6,361 bases of DNA from Propionibacteriaceae bacterium (GTDB taxonomy: Bacteria; Actinomycetota; Actinomycetes; Propionibacteriales; Propionibacteriaceae). Positions 4,875-6,361 of this stretch are shown here, one piece after another; the first letter of the stretch is position 1; each line of letters begins with the position of its first letter. The stretch covers positions 1 to 6,361 of the forward strand of contig JAUNUL010000175.1 in the NCBI GenBank assembly GCA_030538175.1. Reading direction: 5' to 3'. The notes under the pieces are model-generated. The model ran no database searches, was not told the origin of the DNA, and saw only the letters and a program-made list of their open reading frames with translations. A program made the translations under genes and the position numbers.

Positions 4875-6361
4875 TCACGCGGCCAGGACGCTGCTCGTCT
4901 GCGCCGGCGAGGCGGCGAGGAGGGCCGCGTACCGTCCGTTGAGGGCGACCAGCTCCTCATGCGTGCCCTGCTCGGCGATCCGGCCCTGATGGAGGACGAC
5001 GATGCGGTCGGCATGGCGTACGGTCGAAAGCCGGTGCGCGATCGTGACGACCGTGCGACCCCGACCGACCCGATCCAGGGCGGTCTGGACATGTGCCTCT
5101 GTCCTGGTGTCGAGGGCGCTGGTGGCCTCGTCGAGCACGAGCACCTTGGGATCCCGCAGCAGAGTCCGGGCGAGCGCCAGGCGCTGCTGCTCCCCACCGG
5201 AGAACCGATGCCCGCGGGCGCCGACCATGGTGTCGTACCCATCCGGCAGGCCCGTGATCAGCTCGTGGATCTGGGCGTCCCGGGCGGCCTGCTCGATCTC
5301 GGCATCGGTGGCATCGGGCTTGGCGAACCGCAGGTTCTCGCGGACGCTGGCGTGCAGAAGGTACGTCTCCTGGGAGACCACCCCCACCACGGCAGCCCGC
5401 TCGACGGCCGGCAGATCCCGCAGATCGATGCCATCGAGGGTGACGCGTCCCCGGTCGGGATCATCCAGCCGGGCGAGGAGGGAGGCGAGAGTCGACTTGC
5501 CCGAACCCGTCGCACCGACCACGGCGACCGTGGTCCCCGCACCGATGGTGAGGTCGATGTCGGTGAGCGCGTCACGTTCGGCTCCCGGATAGCGATAGGT
5601 CACCGCATCCAGCCGCAGGTCACCGCGGGCGGTGTGCGGATCGAGGTGGACGGCCGTGGCCGGATCGGGCTCGGCCACGTCGACGGGCAGATCCAAGTAT
5701 TCGAAGATCCGGCTGAACAGCGCCATCGATGCCGTGACCTGCACGCCGATCGACAGCAGCCCCATGACGGGGCGGAAGATGCCCGCCTGGAGTGCGACGA
5801 AGGCGACCAGCGTACCGATCGAGATCCCAGCACCCGTCACGGGAAGTCCCGCGACCAGATAGAGCGCGGCAGGGACGATGGCGAAGACGATCCCCATCGT
5901 GGCTGTACGCCAGCGTCCGGCGATCTGAGCCGCGACCTCGAGGTCCAGCAAGCCGTTGCTGGAGGCCGTGAACCGGGCACCGAGCTGTTCGCTGGCGCCC
6001 AGGATCTTGCTCAGCCGGGCACCGCTGACCGACAGCGACTCCTCCACCTGGCCGTGGAGTTCGGCGAGCGCGCGCTGCCGCTTGTCGGTGGCGTCGCGGC
6101 GAAGTCGCGCGACGGATCGCATGACGATGACGGCCGGCGGGATCACGATGAGGGAGAGCAGAGCCAGCGTCGGGCTGAGCGCGAGCATGGCGATCAGGGT
6201 GCCGACGACGGTGGCGATGTTGCCGGCCAGCGAGGTCGCCGTGGTGGTGACCACGCCCTGCAGGCCGGAGATGTCCTGGGTCAGCCGGGACTGCACCTCA
6301 CCGGAGCGGGTGCGGGTGAAGAAGCCGAGCGGCTGGCGTTGGAGGTGGGTGAAGAGGTCGG
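4875..6361 (-). CDS. ABCB-type ABC exporter, fused membrane and ATPase domains (N-terminus beyond window)
   Basis: This half-transporter (MsbA/LmrA-like, type I exporter fold) would dimerise in the membrane and export lipids, drugs or peptides; the substrate is unknown. The frame continues to the window edge, so the 5' end is missing. 494 residues are visible, beginning DLFTHLQRQPLGFF, the conserved stretch after the second helix; roughly 80-130 residues with helices 1-2 should lie outside. Visible helices are at about 47-61, 63-80, 154-172 and 177-199. The ATPase domain is complete and canonical: aromatic A-loop (YRYPG, 255-259), Walker A GATGSGKST at 282-290, Q-loop Gln 330, signature FSGGEQQR at 386-393, Walker B VLVLDE at 406-411 with catalytic Glu, and switch His 442 (IAHR). 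The GTG at 6296 is an internal Val in a conserved segment (TRTRSGEVQSRL), not a start. It converges on the DMT gene with a 73-nt gap. A second half-transporter gene may adjoin it outside the window. Confidence 0.96.
   Translation of the reverse strand, partial: DLFTHLQRQPLGFFTRTRSGEVQSRLTQDISGLQGVVTTTATSLAGNIATVVGTLIAMLALSPTLALLSLIVIPPAVIVMRSVARLRRDATDKRQRALAELHGQVEESLSVSGARLSKILGASEQLGARFTASSNGLLDLEVAAQIAGRWRTATMGIVFAIVPAALYLVAGLPVTGAGISIGTLVAFVALQAGIFRPVMGLLSIGVQVTASMALFSRIFEYLDLPVDVAEPDPATAVHLDPHTARGDLRLDAVTYRYPGAERDALTDIDLTIGAGTTVAVVGATGSGKSTLASLLARLDDPDRGRVTLDGIDLRDLPAVERAAVVGVVSQETYLLHASVRENLRFAKPDATDAEIEQAARDAQIHELITGLPDGYDTMVGARGHRFSGGEQQRLALARTLLRDPKVLVLDEATSALDTRTEAHVQTALDRVGRGRTVVTIAHRLSTVRHADRIVVLHQGRIAEQGTHEELVALNGRYAALLAASPAQTSSVLAA

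Noticed and set aside
4863..4884. Hairpin CCGCG...CGCGG as terminator for the convergent genes
   Set aside because: The stem is only 5 bp with a 10-nt loop and no T run on either strand, and it extends into the ABC coding region.
3848..5242. Minus-strand open frame of 464 codons across the DMT gene and the end of the ABC exporter
   Set aside because: It covers two well-supported genes in other frames and is rich in His, Gln, Arg and Pro without family motifs. It is a GC-bias artefact.
6294..6296. GTG at 6296 (minus strand) as the start of the ABC exporter
   Set aside because: The same frame stays open to the window edge and encodes conserved exporter sequence upstream of it (LFTHLQRQPLGFF), so the GTG is an internal valine.

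Overview
The window is a GC-rich stretch (roughly two thirds G+C by eye) of an actinobacterial chromosome. GTG starts, SD-poor or leaderless-looking starts, and a lipoyl synthase followed directly by a DUF4191 membrane protein all point to Actinomycetota. The lipA-DUF4191 pair is the one I recall from mycobacteria (Rv2218-Rv2219). The family is uncertain; Propionibacteriaceae or a relative is a guess. I see no tRNA, rRNA, CRISPR array, insertion sequence, phage gene or attachment site.

Left part (1-1821, + strand): a two-gene ABC export unit. It is an ATPase of the BcrA/lantibiotic-immunity type (107-1063) joined by an ATGA overlap to a six-helix ABC-2-type permease (1060-1821). A GC-rich hairpin without a T tract lies in the gap to the next gene.

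Middle part (1887-3696, + strand): lipA (1899-2843), with a -10-like hexamer only 6 nt before its GTG start, then the DUF4191 membrane protein (2873-3661). A perfect 13-bp stem with a T run closes this unit at 3666-3696. LipA inserts sulfur into protein-bound octanoyl groups to make lipoyl cofactors for 2-oxoacid dehydrogenases and the glycine cleavage system. Its usual partner lipB is not in the window.

Right part: a small-molecule transporter built from two fused DUF606 (YdcZ-type DMT) repeats (about 3860-4801, +). It faces a convergent ABCB-type half-transporter with fused membrane and ATPase domains (4875-6361, -), whose N-terminus runs off the right edge. The 73-nt gap between them holds degenerate CTGG-led repeats and no convincing terminator.

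The three transport loci appear to be independent units flanking lipA-DUF4191. Nothing here amounts to a new biological system. The points most worth a second look are the Glu-for-Gln Q loop of the first ATPase, the apparently leaderless lipA start, the doubled DUF606 protein with its uncertain start, and the conserved but uncharacterised DUF4191 partner of lipA.
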